Below the pieces are notes generated by a model, which searched no databases, was not told the origin of the DNA, and saw only the letters and a list, made by a program, of their open reading frames with translations. Of a stretch of 64,000 nucleotides of DNA, positions 46,174 through 56,264 are shown piece after piece (positions within the stretch are counted from its first letter, which is position 1; each line of letters starts with the position of its first letter). The DNA is from Pseudomonas sp. AL03 (lineage in GTDB: Bacteria > Pseudomonadota > Gammaproteobacteria > Pseudomonadales > Pseudomonadaceae), in NCBI RefSeq assembly GCF_029960815.1, contig NZ_JASBRE010000010.1, positions 1-64,000 of the forward strand. Direction: 5' to 3'. The position numbers were made by a program, and so were the translations under genes.

Positions 46174-46910
46174 CAGCCAGCGGCTACAACCTCTACAAGA
46201 AGTCGGCACGTGACGCGCAGTACGAGCTGATCGAGCGTTACGCGCCACTGGTTAAACGCATTGCCTACCACTTGCTGGCGCGTCTGCCGGCCAGTGTCCA
46301 GGTCGAAGACCTGATCCAGGCCGGGATGATCGGCCTGCTTGAAGTGTCGACCAAATACGACGCCAGCAAAGGCGCGAGCTTCGAGACGTACGCGGGCATT
46401 CGAATCCGCGGCGCGATGCTCGATGAAGTGCGCAAGGGGGACTGGGCGCCACGTTCGGTCCACCGCAATACCCGGATGGTCAGCGACGCCATTCGCTCGA
46501 TTGAAGCTAAAACCGGTCGTGACGCTAAAGATCACGAGGTTGCGGCCGAACTCCAATTGAGTCTCGACGATTATTACGGGATTTTGAACGACACCCTGGG
46601 CAGCCGGTTATTCAGTTTCGACGATCTGTTGCAGGACGGCGAACACGAAGGGTTGCACGAGGATGGCGCCAGTGCTCATCTCGAACCGTCGCGCGATCTG
46701 GAAGATGAACGCTTCCAGATGGCACTGGCGGACGCGATTGCCAATTTGCCGGAGCGTGAGCGACTGGTGTTGGCGCTGTACTACGACGAAGAGTTGAATC
46801 TCAAGGAAATCGGTGAGGTCCTGGGGGTCAGCGAGTCTCGGGTCAGCCAGTTACACAGCCAGTGCGCGGCCCGTTTGCGGGGGCGTTTGGGGGAGTGGCG
46901 AGCGCGCTGA
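46170..46910 (+). CDS. fliA: Flagellar sigma factor FliA (sigma-28)
   Basis: 246 aa. Sigma regions are clear: 2 (YAPLVKRIAYHLLARLPASVQVEDLIQAGMIGLLE), 3 (DDYYGILNDTLGS) and 4 (LYYDEELNLKEIGEVLGVSESRVSQLHSQ). Start at the ATG overlapping the fleN stop. Its site is seen at 17895 before fliC. Confidence 0.97.
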   Translation: MTASGYNLYKKSARDAQYELIERYAPLVKRIAYHLLARLPASVQVEDLIQAGMIGLLEVSTKYDASKGASFETYAGIRIRGAMLDEVRKGDWAPRSVHRNTRMVSDAIRSIEAKTGRDAKDHEVAAELQLSLDDYYGILNDTLGSRLFSFDDLLQDGEHEGLHEDGASAHLEPSRDLEDERFQMALADAIANLPERERLVLALYYDEELNLKEIGEVLGVSESRVSQLHSQCAARLRGRLGEWRAR

Positions 46911-47065
46911 AGGCAGTGTGGGGACACTGCGAACGTGGCTGGTGGGGTGTTGAACCGCACGAGTCCCGATCTGTTGTGCTCCAGACAGTCATTGAGTGCT
47001 TTGCCGGATTGATTGAAATGGCGTGTCCAGGTGCTGGGCGCGTTTAAGACTGCTTGGAGGTCGAA

Positions 47066-47449
47066 TTGAACAAGAACATGAAAATCCTCATCGTTGATGA
47101 CTTCTCAACGATGCGGCGGATCATAAAAAACCTGTTGCGTGACCTTGGGTTCACCAACACGGTCGAGGCCGATGATGGCACCACTGCCATTCCGGTCCTC
47201 AACAGCGGGAGCATCGACTTTCTGGTAACGGACTGGAACATGCCCGGCATGACCGGTATCGATCTGCTGCGCCACGTGCGCGCCGATGAAAAGCTCAAGC
47301 ACCTGCCGGTGCTGATGGTGACCGCTGAGGCCAAGCGCGAGCAGATCATCGAGGCAGCCCAGGCCGGTGTTAACGGCTATGTGGTCAAACCCTTTACGGC
47401 CCAGGCGTTGAAAGAAAAAATCGAAAAGATTTTCGAACGCATCGGTTAA
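47066..47449 (+). CDS. cheY: Chemotaxis response regulator CheY
   Basis: 127 aa from a TTG start placed 5 bases after GGAGG; the ATG four codons later (MKILIVDD) is the alternative but is too far from the ribosome site. REC domain with acidic DD near the start, phospho-acceptor Asp in [10 protein letters not shown] (Asp56), Thr in VTAEAK and Lys in VVKPF. Binds FliM/FliN to reverse the motor. Confidence 0.96.
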   Translation: MNKNMKILIVDDFSTMRRIIKNLLRDLGFTNTVEADDGTTAIPVLNSGSIDFLVTDWNMPGMTGIDLLRHVRADEKLKHLPVLMVTAEAKREQIIEAAQAGVNGYVVKPFTAQALKEKIEKIFERIG

Positions 47450-47471
47450 GAAACTGCGCCACGGGGGAGCT

Positions 47472-48260
47472 ATGGAGCATAACGAATCTTCACAGGGCGA
47501 TTTCGAGTCGACCCTGAAAAAACACGCTGTCGAACTGGTCGAAAGCCTTGAAAAAGGCAGGTTCGGCGACGCCGTGCAACTGATCCATGAGCTCAACCAG
47601 ACCCGTGACCGCGGCCTGTACCAGGAAGTGGGCAAGCTCACTCGCGAGCTGCATAGCGCGATCGTCAATTTCCAGATTGACCCGAACATGCCGCAAGCCG
47701 AGGAAGTGTCGCAGATCACGGACGCCACCGAGCGTCTGGGCTATGTGGTCAAGCTGACCGAGGCCGCAGCCAACCGCACCATGGACCTGGTGGAGAACGC
47801 CACGCCGCTGGTCAACGGCCTGAGCGATGAAGCCCAGGCCTTGAGCACCGACTGGGGACGGTTCATGCGTCGGGAAGTCGGGGCTGAAGAGTTCCGCGAA
47901 CTGGCCCGGCGAGTCGACGGTTTCCTGACCCGCAGCAGCGAAGACAATCGCGTGGTGTCGAGCAACCTCAACGACATTCTGCTCGCTCAGGATTACCAGG
48001 ACCTCACCGGTCAGGTGATCAAGCGTGTGACCCAATTGGTCACCGAAGTTGAAAGCAACCTGCTCAAGCTCGTACTTATGGCCAGTCAGGTGGACCGCTT
48101 TGCGGGCATCGAACATGACCGTGAAGCGATGCTGGCTGAAAAAGATCCGCAAAAACATCTCTCTCAGGGTGAAGGTCCGCAGATTCATGCCGATAAAAGA
48201 GAAGACGTTGTGTCCGGTCAGGACGATGTAGACGATTTGCTTTCCAGCCTTGGATTCTAG
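47472..48260 (+). CDS. cheZ: CheY-P phosphatase CheZ
   Basis: 262 aa. Long helical hairpin with the catalytic Gln in LLAQDYQDLTGQVIKRV (about 177). The C-terminal CheY-binding helix GQDDVDDLLSSLGF is intact. 22 bases after cheY. Confidence 0.96.
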   Translation: MEHNESSQGDFESTLKKHAVELVESLEKGRFGDAVQLIHELNQTRDRGLYQEVGKLTRELHSAIVNFQIDPNMPQAEEVSQITDATERLGYVVKLTEAAANRTMDLVENATPLVNGLSDEAQALSTDWGRFMRREVGAEEFRELARRVDGFLTRSSEDNRVVSSNLNDILLAQDYQDLTGQVIKRVTQLVTEVESNLLKLVLMASQVDRFAGIEHDREAMLAEKDPQKHLSQGEGPQIHADKREDVVSGQDDVDDLLSSLGF

Positions 48261-48274
48261 GAGCACCCCTACAC

Positions 48275-50518
48275 ATGAGCTTCGGCGCCGATGAAGAGAT
48301 CCTTCAGGATTTCCTGGTTGAGGCCGGCGAGATTCTAGAGCAACTGTCCGAACAGCTGGTCGAGCTTGAAAGCCGACCCGATGATGCGGACTTGCTCAAT
48401 GCAATTTTTCGCGGTTTTCACACTGTAAAAGGAGGCGCCGGCTTCCTCCAGCTCAACGAGCTGGTGGAGTGCTGTCACATCGCCGAGAACGTGTTCGACA
48501 TCCTGCGCAAGGGTGAACGTCGCGTCGACTCGGAACTGATGGACGTGGTTCTCGAAGCGCTGGATGCGGTGAACGGCATGTTTACCGAAGTCCGCGAGCG
48601 CAGCCCGATCACGGCTGCCACGCCAGAATTGTTGGCAGCTCTGGCCCATCTGGCCGAGCCGAAAATTGAAGAAGCCGCACCGGTTGCCGACGTGGTCGAA
48701 ATACCGGCTGCCGACAGCGAGTCGGGCGACATCACCGATAACGAATTCGAACAACTGCTGGACTCGCTGAACGCCGTCAAGGCTCAGGCAGAAGCCCCGG
48801 CAGCTGTGCCAGCGCCGAGCAGCAATGCGGCGGGCAGCGACGAAATCACCGATGCCGAGTTCGAGTCGTTGCTCGATCAACTGCACGGTAAAGGCCAGTT
48901 CGCCGTCGATGCGGTGGCCCCGGCGCCAGCCGCACCGGCTGCCCCGAAAGCGGCAGGCGACAGCTCCGATATCACCGACGACGAGTTCGAAGCACTGCTC
49001 GATCAGCTGCACGGCAAGGGCAACTTTGCCGTTGATGCGCTGGAATCGGCCATTGCTGCGGTCCCGGCCCCGGCTGCGCCAACCGCTAAAGCGGCTGGCG
49101 GCGATCTGATCTCCGATCACGAGTTCGAATCACTGCTCGACGAGTTGCACGGCAAAGGCAAGTTCACTGAAGTCGGTACCGCGTCGGGCGCCAGCGCTTC
49201 GGTTGCGGCGCCAATTGCCAAGGCTGTAGCAGCGAAACCCGTTGCCAAAGCGCCCGAGCCTAAAGCCGAAGCGCCGAAGCCTGTTGTTGCTGCACCGGCT
49301 CCGGCTCGTGCGCCGGCCGCGCCACCGGCGGAAAAACCGGCCAGCGAAGCCGAGACCACCGTGCGGGTCGATACCGCGCGTCTCGACGAAATCATGAACA
49401 TGGTCGGCGAGTTGGTACTGGTGCGTAACCGTTTGGTCCGTCTGGGCCTCAACAGCGGCGACGAAGCCATGTCCAAGGCCGTGTCGAACCTCGATGTGGT
49501 CACGGCCGACCTGCAAACCGCGGTCATGAAGACCCGGATGCAACCGATCAAGAAGGTCTTCGGGCGTTTCCCGCGTCTGGTTCGCGACCTGGCTCGCCAG
49601 CTCAAGAAAGAGATCAACCTGGAACTGGTCGGCGAAGAAACCGACCTCGACAAGAACCTCGTCGAGGCCCTGGCCGACCCGCTGGTCCACTTGGTGCGCA
49701 ACTCGGTTGACCACGGTATCGAAGAGCCGGCCGAGCGCGAAGCGATGGGCAAGCCTCGCAGCGGCAAGGTGATCCTGTCCGCTGAACAGGAAGGCGACCA
49801 CATCCTGCTGTCGATTTCTGATGACGGCAAGGGCATGGACGCCGATGTTCTGCGCGGCATTGCCGTGAAGAAAGGCTTGATGGACAAGGATGCGGCAGAT
49901 CGCCTCAGCGAGTCTGATTGCTTCAACCTGATCTTCGCGCCGGGTTTCTCGACCAAGACCGAAATTTCCGATGTCTCCGGACGCGGCGTGGGCATGGACG
50001 TGGTGAAAACCAAAATCGCCCAGCTCAACGGCACCATCAATATATATTCGACCAAGGGCAAGGGCTCAAAGATCGTCATCAAGGTCCCGTTGACCCTGGC
50101 GATCATGCCGACGCTGATGGTCATGCTCGGCAACCAGGCGTTTGCGTTCCCGCTGGTGAACGTCAACGAGATCTTCCACCTCGACCTGTCGCGCACCAAC
50201 GTGGTGGACGGCCAGGAAGTGGTGATCGTGCGGGACAAGGCACTGCCATTGTTCTACCTCAAACGCTGGCTGGTCGCCTCCGCCGCTCACGAAGAGCAGC
50301 GCGAGGGCCATGTGGTGATCCTTTCGGTGGGCACTCAGCGGATCGGCTTCGTCGTCGATCAACTGGTGGGCCAGGAAGAAGTGGTCATCAAGCCATTGGG
50401 CAAAATGCTCCAGGGAACCCCGGGCATGTCCGGCGCCACCATCACCGGTGACGGCCGCATTGCGCTGATTCTCGATGTTCCGAGCATGCTCAAGCGTTAC
50501 GCCGCACGGCGTATTTGA
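48275..50518 (+). CDS. cheA: Chemotaxis histidine kinase CheA
   Basis: 747 aa. P1 with His49 ([14 protein letters not shown]); dimerisation P3 near residue 365; P4 kinase ([30 protein letters not shown]); P5 CheW-like at the end. In place of a compact P2 the 150-350 linker is Ala/Pro-rich with four copies of a (I/L)(T/S)DxEFExLLDxL motif, three of them followed by HGKGxF. Receives signals from CheW/receptors, phosphorylates CheY and CheB. Confidence 0.96.
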   Translation: MSFGADEEILQDFLVEAGEILEQLSEQLVELESRPDDADLLNAIFRGFHTVKGGAGFLQLNELVECCHIAENVFDILRKGERRVDSELMDVVLEALDAVNGMFTEVRERSPITAATPELLAALAHLAEPKIEEAAPVADVVEIPAADSESGDITDNEFEQLLDSLNAVKAQAEAPAAVPAPSSNAAGSDEITDAEFESLLDQLHGKGQFAVDAVAPAPAAPAAPKAAGDSSDITDDEFEALLDQLHGKGNFAVDALESAIAAVPAPAAPTAKAAGGDLISDHEFESLLDELHGKGKFTEVGTASGASASVAAPIAKAVAAKPVAKAPEPKAEAPKPVVAAPAPARAPAAPPAEKPASEAETTVRVDTARLDEIMNMVGELVLVRNRLVRLGLNSGDEAMSKAVSNLDVVTADLQTAVMKTRMQPIKKVFGRFPRLVRDLARQLKKEINLELVGEETDLDKNLVEALADPLVHLVRNSVDHGIEEPAEREAMGKPRSGKVILSAEQEGDHILLSISDDGKGMDADVLRGIAVKKGLMDKDAADRLSESDCFNLIFAPGFSTKTEISDVSGRGVGMDVVKTKIAQLNGTINIYSTKGKGSKIVIKVPLTLAIMPTLMVMLGNQAFAFPLVNVNEIFHLDLSRTNVVDGQEVVIVRDKALPLFYLKRWLVASAAHEEQREGHVVILSVGTQRIGFVVDQLVGQEEVVIKPLGKMLQGTPGMSGATITGDGRIALILDVPSMLKRYAARRI
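48731..49170 (+). repeat. Four EFExLLDxL motif copies in the CheA linker
   Basis: Copies read [47 protein letters not shown] and [17 protein letters not shown], spaced about 40-50 residues by Ala/Pro stretches. The DNA repeats are diverged enough to be old or selected as protein motifs. Confidence 0.85.
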
Positions 50519-50567
50519 TTCTGGTGGAGCGGGGCGACTGAGCCTCGCTCCGTCTAACGGAGTGTTT

Positions 50568-51704
50568 ATGGCAGTTAAAGTCCTGGTGGTGGACGATTCG
50601 GGGTTTTTCCGCCGCCGCGTCTCGGAAATTCTTTCAGCGGATCCGAATATCCAGGTCGTCGGCACGGCGACCAACGGAAAAGAGGCGATTGATCAGGCGC
50701 TGGCCCTCAAGCCAGACGTGATCACCATGGACTACGAGATGCCGATGATGGATGGCATCACGGCAGTGCGGCACATCATGCAGCGCTGCCCGACCCCGGT
50801 GTTGATGTTTTCCTCGCTGACACATGAAGGCGCTCGGGTCACTCTCGATGCGCTGGACGCCGGCGCGGTGGATTTCCTGCCGAAGAATTTCGAAGACATC
50901 TCCCGCAACCCGGAGAAGGTCAAGCAACTGCTGTGCGAGAAGATTCTCAGCATCTCGCGCAGTAACCGTCGTGCCAGCACCTACAGTGCTCCGGCACCCG
51001 TCGCCGCGCCAGCCCCGACGCCTGCGCCTGCGCCTGCGAGCGTCAGCAGTTACGGCAGCAGCGTGCCTGCGCGTCCGTCACCGGCGTCGATTCCGGCGCG
51101 TACGCACGCCCCCGCCTCGTCGTCGCCAGCGCCGAAACGCAAAGCCTACAGATTGGTCGCCATCGGTACGTCCACTGGCGGCCCGGTTGCCCTGCAGCGG
51201 GTTCTGACCCAATTGCCGGCCAACTTCCCGGCACCGATTGTGTTGATCCAGCACATGCCGGCCGCCTTCACCAAGGCCTTCGCCGAACGTCTGGACAAGC
51301 TCTGCCGCATCAGCGTCAAGGAAGCTGAGGATGGTGACATCCTGCGTCCGGGCCTGGCGCTGCTGGCGCCGGGTGGCAAGCAAATGATGATCGACGGCCG
51401 TGGCGCGGTGAAAATTCTCCCGGGTGACGAGCGATTGAATTACAAGCCGTGTGTGGACATCACCTTCGGTTCGGCGGCCAAGACCTACGGCGACAAAGTT
51501 CTGGCGGTCGTGTTGACCGGCATGGGTGCCGATGGTCGCGAAGGCGCGCGTCTGCTCAAGCAGGGCGGCAGCTCGATTTGGGCCCAGGATGAAGCCAGCT
51601 GCGTGATCTACGGCATGCCGATGGCCATCGTCAAAGCCGAACTCGCCGACGCGGTGTACGGCCTGGATGATATTGGCAAGCATCTGGTCGAGGCTTGTAT
51701 CTGA
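50568..51704 (+). CDS. cheB: Chemotaxis protein methylesterase CheB
   Basis: 378 aa. REC domain ([14 protein letters not shown]; Asp in [12 protein letters not shown]), a Pro/Ala/Ser-rich linker (about 145-190), and methylesterase with [31 protein letters not shown] and [14 protein letters not shown] (Ser-His-Asp). Demethylates receptors. ATG at 50568; overlaps motC at TGATG. Confidence 0.96.
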   Translation: MAVKVLVVDDSGFFRRRVSEILSADPNIQVVGTATNGKEAIDQALALKPDVITMDYEMPMMDGITAVRHIMQRCPTPVLMFSSLTHEGARVTLDALDAGAVDFLPKNFEDISRNPEKVKQLLCEKILSISRSNRRASTYSAPAPVAAPAPTPAPAPASVSSYGSSVPARPSPASIPARTHAPASSSPAPKRKAYRLVAIGTSTGGPVALQRVLTQLPANFPAPIVLIQHMPAAFTKAFAERLDKLCRISVKEAEDGDILRPGLALLAPGGKQMMIDGRGAVKILPGDERLNYKPCVDITFGSAAKTYGDKVLAVVLTGMGADGREGARLLKQGGSSIWAQDEASCVIYGMPMAIVKAELADAVYGLDDIGKHLVEACI

Positions 51705-52444
51705 TGGATGTGTTAAGCCTCATCGGGATCATCATGGCGTTTGTCGCCATCATTGGCGGCAACTACCTTGAAGGCGGTCACCTCGGCGCGCTGGCCAACG
51801 GCCCGGCGGCGTTGATCGTACTCGGTGGGACCCTCGGTGCGGCGCTGCTGCAGGCGCCGATGAGCGCCTTCAAGCGCGCTATGCAGATTCTGGCCTGGAT
51901 CCTGTTTCCACCTCGCGTGGACCTGGCCGGCGGCATCGATCGCGTCGTCAACTGGAGCCTGACCGCGCGCAAGGAAGGCCTGCTCGGGCTGGAAGGGGTG
52001 GCCGACGCCGAATCTGACAACTACTCGCGCAAAGGCCTGCAACTGCTGGTGGACGGCGCGGAGCCGGAAGCGATTCGCAGCATCCTGGAAGTCGATTTCT
52101 TCACCCAGGAGAGCCGCGACATCGAAGCCGCCAAAGTCTTCGAAAGTATGGGCGGCTACGCGCCGACCATCGGCATCATTGGTGCGGTGATGGGCCTGAT
52201 CCACGTGATGGGCAACCTGGCCGATCCATCGCAACTGGGGAGCGGCATTGCCGTGGCCTTCGTCGCGACCATCTACGGCGTGGCCAGTGCCAACCTGGTG
52301 CTGCTGCCGATTGCCGCCAAACTCAAGTCCGTCGCTTTGCGACAGTCGCGTTATCGCGAAATGTTGTTGGAAGGCATTCTGTCGATCGCCGAAGGTGAAA
52401 ACCCTCGCTCTATTGAGTTGAAGCTTCAGGGCTTCATGGATTGA
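51704..52444 (+). CDS. motC: Flagellar stator protein MotC (MotA family)
   Basis: 246 aa, four membrane helices (start LSLIGIIMAFVAIIGGNYLEGG; end pair GGYAPTIGIIGAVMGLIHVM and AVAFVATIYGVASANLVLLP). Second stator set of pseudomonads, used on viscous surfaces. Start overlaps the cheB stop. Confidence 0.95.
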   Translation: MDVLSLIGIIMAFVAIIGGNYLEGGHLGALANGPAALIVLGGTLGAALLQAPMSAFKRAMQILAWILFPPRVDLAGGIDRVVNWSLTARKEGLLGLEGVADAESDNYSRKGLQLLVDGAEPEAIRSILEVDFFTQESRDIEAAKVFESMGGYAPTIGIIGAVMGLIHVMGNLADPSQLGSGIAVAFVATIYGVASANLVLLPIAAKLKSVALRQSRYREMLLEGILSIAEGENPRSIELKLQGFMD

Positions 52445-52459
52445 TGGGAGACATGGACC

Positions 52460-53350
52460 ATGGCACGTCGTCGCCAACCTGAAGAACATGTAAACCATGA
52501 GCGTTGGCTGGTTTCGTACGCCGACTTCATTACGTTGCTGTTCGCTTTCTTCGTGGTGATGTACTCGATCTCTTCGATCAACGAAGGCAAGTACAAAGTC
52601 ATTTCGGAAGCATTGATCGGCGTGTTCTCTGATTCGGATCGTGCGCTCAAGCCGATCCCGATTGGCGACGAGCGACCGAAGACCGTGACCCCGGCCAAGC
52701 CGCTGGTTAAAGACGCCGAGCAGGTCGACGCCGGTATCGCGGGTGCCAGCGATCCGCTCAAAAGCATCGCCGACGACATCAGCGCCGCGTTCGGCGACTT
52801 GATCAGCTCCAATCAGATGACCATTCGCGGCAATGAGCTGTGGGTCGAGATCGAACTCAATTCCAGCCTGTTGTTCGGCAGTGGCGACGCCATGCCCAGT
52901 GACATCGCGTTCAACATCATCGACAAGGTCGCCGCGATTCTGAAGCCGTTCGACAACCCGATTCACGTTGAAGGCTTCACTGACGATCAACCGATCCGCA
53001 CCGCGCAATACCCGACCAACTGGGAGCTGTCCTCGGCCCGTTCGGCGAGCATCGTGCGCATGCTGGCGATGCAGGGTGTGAACCCTGGCCGTCTGGCGTC
53101 GGTAGGTTACGGCGAGTTCCAGCCAGTGGCCAACAACGCGACTGCCGAGGGGCGGGCGCGTAACCGTCGGGTTGTGCTGGTGGTGTCACGAAATCTTGAT
53201 GTACGCCGCAGTCTCACCGGTACCGGAACGGCCAATGCGCATCCGGATGCCGCGTTGAAGCGTGCTGGCACACAAACTGCACCGACCCCGGTCAAGTCGC
53301 CGGTACGAGAGAGCGCCGTCAATTCTCCGTCACCCGCATTAATACGTTGA
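52460..53350 (+). CDS. motD: Flagellar stator protein MotD (MotB family)
   Basis: 296 aa. One membrane helix with the proton-carrying Asp22 in VSYADFITLLFAFFVVMYS. OmpA-type peptidoglycan-binding domain (VEGFTDDQPI, then NWELSSARSASIVRMLA). Basic, Pro-rich tail of about 50 aa. Pairs with MotC. Confidence 0.95.
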   Translation: MARRRQPEEHVNHERWLVSYADFITLLFAFFVVMYSISSINEGKYKVISEALIGVFSDSDRALKPIPIGDERPKTVTPAKPLVKDAEQVDAGIAGASDPLKSIADDISAAFGDLISSNQMTIRGNELWVEIELNSSLLFGSGDAMPSDIAFNIIDKVAAILKPFDNPIHVEGFTDDQPIRTAQYPTNWELSSARSASIVRMLAMQGVNPGRLASVGYGEFQPVANNATAEGRARNRRVVLVVSRNLDVRRSLTGTGTANAHPDAALKRAGTQTAPTPVKSPVRESAVNSPSPALIR

Positions 53351-53393
53351 GCTAATTCTCGGTCGACCATTTCGACCGGGAGGAACAATCCGA

Positions 53394-54182
53394 ATGAGAG
53401 TCTGGGCAGTCGCCAATCAAAAGGGTGGTGTCGGTAAAACCACTTCCTCTATCGCTTTAGCCGGTTTACTGGCCGAGGCGGGCAAGCGCGTGGTCGTGGT
53501 CGATCTCGACCCCCACGGCTCCATGACCAGCTATTTCGGCTATGACCCCGACAGTCTGGAACACAGCAGCTATGACCTGTTCCTGCACAAGGGCAGTGTG
53601 CCGCAAGGCTTGCCTGGTCAGTTGTTGTTGCCCACCAGCCACGAGCGTATTTCCCTGTTGCCATCGAGCACCGCACTCGCGACTCTCGAGCGCCAGTCGC
53701 CGGGTCAGAGTGGCTTGGGCCTGGTGATTGCCAAGAGCCTGGCGCAACTGTGGCAAGACTTCGACTACGCCGTGATCGACAGCCCGCCGTTGCTCGGTTT
53801 GCTGATGGTCAATGCCTTGGCGGCGAGCCAGCAATTGGTAATTCCGGTGCAGACCGAGCACTTGGCGGTCAAAGGCCTGGAGCGCATGGTCAACACCCTG
53901 GCGATGATCAACCGTTCACGCAAACAGGCGCTGCCCTTCAGCATCGTGCCGACCCTGTTCGACCGCCGCACGCAGGCTTCCCTTGGCACTCTGCGGGTGT
54001 TGCGCGACAAGTACCCGGAAGAAATCTGGCAGGGCTACATTCCAGTCGACACCCGCTTGCGTGACGCCAGCCGGGCCGGGGTGACGCCTTCGCAATTTGA
54101 CGGCAAGAGCCGTGGTGTTCTTGCCTACCGCGCACTGCTCAAGCATTTGCTGGCAGCACAACTTGTCCCGCAGGTGGCGTGA
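53394..54182 (+). CDS. ParA-family ATPase for chemotaxis array positioning
   Basis: 262 aa. Walker A NQKGGVGKTTSSIALAG (residues 7-23), VVDLDPHGSMTSYFG, and VIDSPPLLGLLMVNAL. In Vibrio the homologue ParC places chemotaxis arrays at the pole with ParP; the next gene is ParP-like. Not a replicon partition gene: no parB or parS nearby. Confidence 0.9.
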   Translation: MRVWAVANQKGGVGKTTSSIALAGLLAEAGKRVVVVDLDPHGSMTSYFGYDPDSLEHSSYDLFLHKGSVPQGLPGQLLLPTSHERISLLPSSTALATLERQSPGQSGLGLVIAKSLAQLWQDFDYAVIDSPPLLGLLMVNALAASQQLVIPVQTEHLAVKGLERMVNTLAMINRSRKQALPFSIVPTLFDRRTQASLGTLRVLRDKYPEEIWQGYIPVDTRLRDASRAGVTPSQFDGKSRGVLAYRALLKHLLAAQLVPQVA

Positions 54183-54183
54183 G

Positions 54184-55062
54184 ATGAACCGCCCGGTAAA
54201 AATCACCTCGCGCCCGCAACTCGCGCTCCAGTCTTATCTGGACAGCTTGCTGATGGAGGCGACCGAAGAGTTGCCGCCGGAAATCGAGGCGCTACCCGAG
54301 GTTGTGGAGGTTGAAGCAGCTCTGGACGAATTCCAGGCGGCGGTGCTTGAAGAACAGGCTCGTGATGCGCAGAAACTCGCCGTGGTCGCCGCGCTGAAGG
54401 TAGCGCCAGTGGTAGCCCCCGTGGTGAAAGCACCTGTTGTGATCGAAGAAGCACCGGCACCGGTTCTGGCGCCTGTATCGACTATCGCACCGCTGCTGCA
54501 AGCCCTGGTGCCGCCAGTGGTTGACGTCCATCTGCCGCCGAGCAACACGCCGCCACCGGTGGAAACCGATGGTCGTCCGTCATGGGCCGCCGAGCCATTC
54601 GAATGCCTGTTGTTCGATGTCGCCGGGTTGACCCTGGCGGTACCGCTGGTGTGTCTGGGCTCGATTTACTCCCTGGCCGGCCACGAGCTGACGCCGCTGT
54701 TTGGTCAGCCGGAATGGTTCCTCGGGATTCTGCCGAGCCAGGCCGGCAACCTGAAAGTGTTGGACACCGCGCGGTGGGTCATGCCTGACCGCTACCGCGA
54801 CGATTTCCGTCAGGGCCTGCAGTACGTTATTTCGGTTCAGGGCTACGAGTGGGGGCTGGCGGTGCATCAGGTCAGCCGCTCGTTGCGCCTGGACCCGGAC
54901 GAAATCAAATGGCGCAGCCACCGTGGTCAACGGCCATGGCTGGCGGGCACCGTGATTGAACACATGTGTGCGTTGCTCGATGTTTCCGCACTGGCCGAGT
55001 TGATCGCCAGCGGCGGGGCAAAGCACATGAGCAGCGTTAAACCAGCGCACAAACCAACATAA
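54184..55062 (+). CDS. ParP-like CheW-domain protein
   Basis: 292 aa. Variable Ala/Val/Pro-rich N-terminal half (about 1-130) and a C-terminal CheW-like domain (FECLLFDVAGLTLAVPLVCLGSIYSL to GTVIEHMCALLDVSALAELI). This architecture matches ParP, which links the ParA-type protein to CheA. ATG at 54184, one base after the parA-like stop. Confidence 0.88.
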   Translation: MNRPVKITSRPQLALQSYLDSLLMEATEELPPEIEALPEVVEVEAALDEFQAAVLEEQARDAQKLAVVAALKVAPVVAPVVKAPVVIEEAPAPVLAPVSTIAPLLQALVPPVVDVHLPPSNTPPPVETDGRPSWAAEPFECLLFDVAGLTLAVPLVCLGSIYSLAGHELTPLFGQPEWFLGILPSQAGNLKVLDTARWVMPDRYRDDFRQGLQYVISVQGYEWGLAVHQVSRSLRLDPDEIKWRSHRGQRPWLAGTVIEHMCALLDVSALAELIASGGAKHMSSVKPAHKPT

Positions 55063-55070
55063 AATCACGT

Positions 55071-55089
55071 GACGGCAGTGACTGCCGTC
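55071..55089. other. Perfect hairpin between parP-like gene and cheW
   Basis: GACGGCAG, loop TGA, CTGCCGTC. No T-run follows. A second, weaker stem (55103-55120, ACCGC-TAGG-GCGGT then TTTT) lies 15 bases before cheW and could act as an attenuator. Confidence 0.55.
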
Positions 55090-55134
55090 GCACAGAACAT
55101 ACACCGCTAGGGCGGTTTTTCGAGGGGTCAGGGT

Positions 55135-55620
55135 ATGAATGATAAGGCGTCGTCTGCAAAGGGTTCCGAAGATCCGATCCTGCAATGGGTAACCTTCAAA
55201 CTGGACAACGAAACCTACGGCATCAACGTGATGCGCGTTCAGGAAGTCCTGCGTTACACCGAAATCGCCCCGGTCCCGGGTGCCCCGAGCTACGTGCTGG
55301 GCATCATCAACCTGCGCGGTAACGTGGTCACTGTGATCGACACCCGCCAGCGCTTCGGCCTGATGAACGCCGAGATCAGCGACAACACCCGTATCGTCAT
55401 CATCGAAGCCGACAAGCAAGTGGTCGGGATCATGGTCGATAGCGTGGCCGAAGTGGTTTACCTGCGTCAGTCGGAAATCGAAACCGCGCCGAACGTCGGT
55501 AACGAAGAATCCGCCAAGTTCATTCAAGGCGTGTGCAACAAGAACAACGAACTGCTGATTCTGGTCGAGCTGGACAAGATGATGAGCGAAGAAGAGTGGT
55601 CGGACCTGGAGAACATCTGA
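55135..55620 (+). CDS. cheW: Chemotaxis adaptor CheW
   Basis: 161 aa single CheW domain: WVTFKLDNETYGINVMRVQEVLRYTEIAPVPGAP and LGIINLRGNVVTVIDTR are diagnostic. Couples receptors to CheA. Followed without gap by the DUF2802 gene. Confidence 0.97.
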   Translation: MNDKASSAKGSEDPILQWVTFKLDNETYGINVMRVQEVLRYTEIAPVPGAPSYVLGIINLRGNVVTVIDTRQRFGLMNAEISDNTRIVIIEADKQVVGIMVDSVAEVVYLRQSEIETAPNVGNEESAKFIQGVCNKNNELLILVELDKMMSEEEWSDLENI

Positions 55621-56013
55621 TTGATTCTTGAGGTGGCGGTCATTGTCCTGTTCCTCTTCTGGGCAGGCACGCTGGCGATGTTTTTGGCGTACATACGAGG
55701 CCAACGACTTATCGCTGCGCAGCAGGCCCAGGGCGATGCGCTGCGTGATCAGCGCATCAAGGACCTGACCCGGCGTGTCGAGGACTACCAGAGCGGCAGC
55801 GTGCGCATGGGTGAAGACCTGCACGAACTGCGTGCGGTGGTGGGCCCGTTACCGGACAAACTGGCTCAGCTGGAACAGCGCGATCCGTCGAGCCTGTCGT
55901 TTGCCCAAGCGGCGCGATTGGTCGGGATGGGCGCGAGTGTTGATGAACTGACTCAGTCCTGCGGGTTGACCCAGGCTGAGGCGGAGTTGATGAGTAAGTT
56001 GCACAAAAGTTAA
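55621..56013 (+). CDS. DUF2802 membrane-anchored coiled-coil protein
   Basis: 130 aa. N-terminal membrane helix (VAVIVLFLFWAGTLAMFLAY), coiled coil (about 30-85), and a C-terminal DUF2802 helix-turn-helix-like end (AARLVGMGASVDELTQSCGLTQAEAELMSKL). TTG start immediately after the cheW stop. Conserved after cheW in pseudomonads; role unknown. Confidence 0.85.
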   Translation: MILEVAVIVLFLFWAGTLAMFLAYIRGQRLIAAQQAQGDALRDQRIKDLTRRVEDYQSGSVRMGEDLHELRAVVGPLPDKLAQLEQRDPSSLSFAQAARLVGMGASVDELTQSCGLTQAEAELMSKLHKS

Positions 56014-56020
56014 GAAGATC

Positions 56021-56098
56021 AAAAGTTCGCAGCCTTCGGCAGCTCCTACGGGTGTACAGAAATCCCTGTAGGAACTTGCCGAACGCTGCGATTTTTTT
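56021..56098 (+). terminator. REP-like palindrome acting as terminator of the che operon
   Basis: AAAAGTTCGCAGC, TTCGGCAG and CTCCTAC pair with GTAGGAACTTGCCGAACGCTGCGA around a short loop, followed by TTTTTTT. The arms resemble common pseudomonad intergenic repeats; the T-run makes it an efficient terminator. It also marks the left edge of the accessory block. Confidence 0.82.
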
Positions 56099-56183
56099 GC
56101 GTTTAGACACCGTTCGATGCAGCACCCCTTTGCGAAATAAACTACGGATCACCCCGTCGATAATCGATGCGCCGTTCGTCTGA

Positions 56184-56201
56184 ACTGGTATTTCTGACAG
56201 T
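56184..56201. promoter_or_regulatory. Inverted-repeat element, copy 1
   Basis: ACTGGTA-TTTC-TGACAGT, followed by AGAG. The right half is perfect; the left differs at two positions from ACTGTCA. It ends 63 bases before the start of the first secreted-protein gene. See copies 2 and 3. Confidence 0.7.
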
Positions 56202-56264
56202 AGAGTTACTCGTGTTGTCTGGGCCAGGCTTGAAATGAGTTTGTATTTCAAGAGGGTGGGGTCC

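Noticed and set aside
53394..55062. ParA-type ATPase as evidence for a plasmid or chromosome partition locus
   Set aside because: No ParB or parS-like repeats; neighbours are MotCD, a CheW-domain protein and CheW, which fits array positioning.
56235..56264. Upstream ATG as start of secreted paralogue 1
   Set aside because: It would add ten residues with charges before the signal peptide, and a better ribosome site precedes the ATG at 56265.
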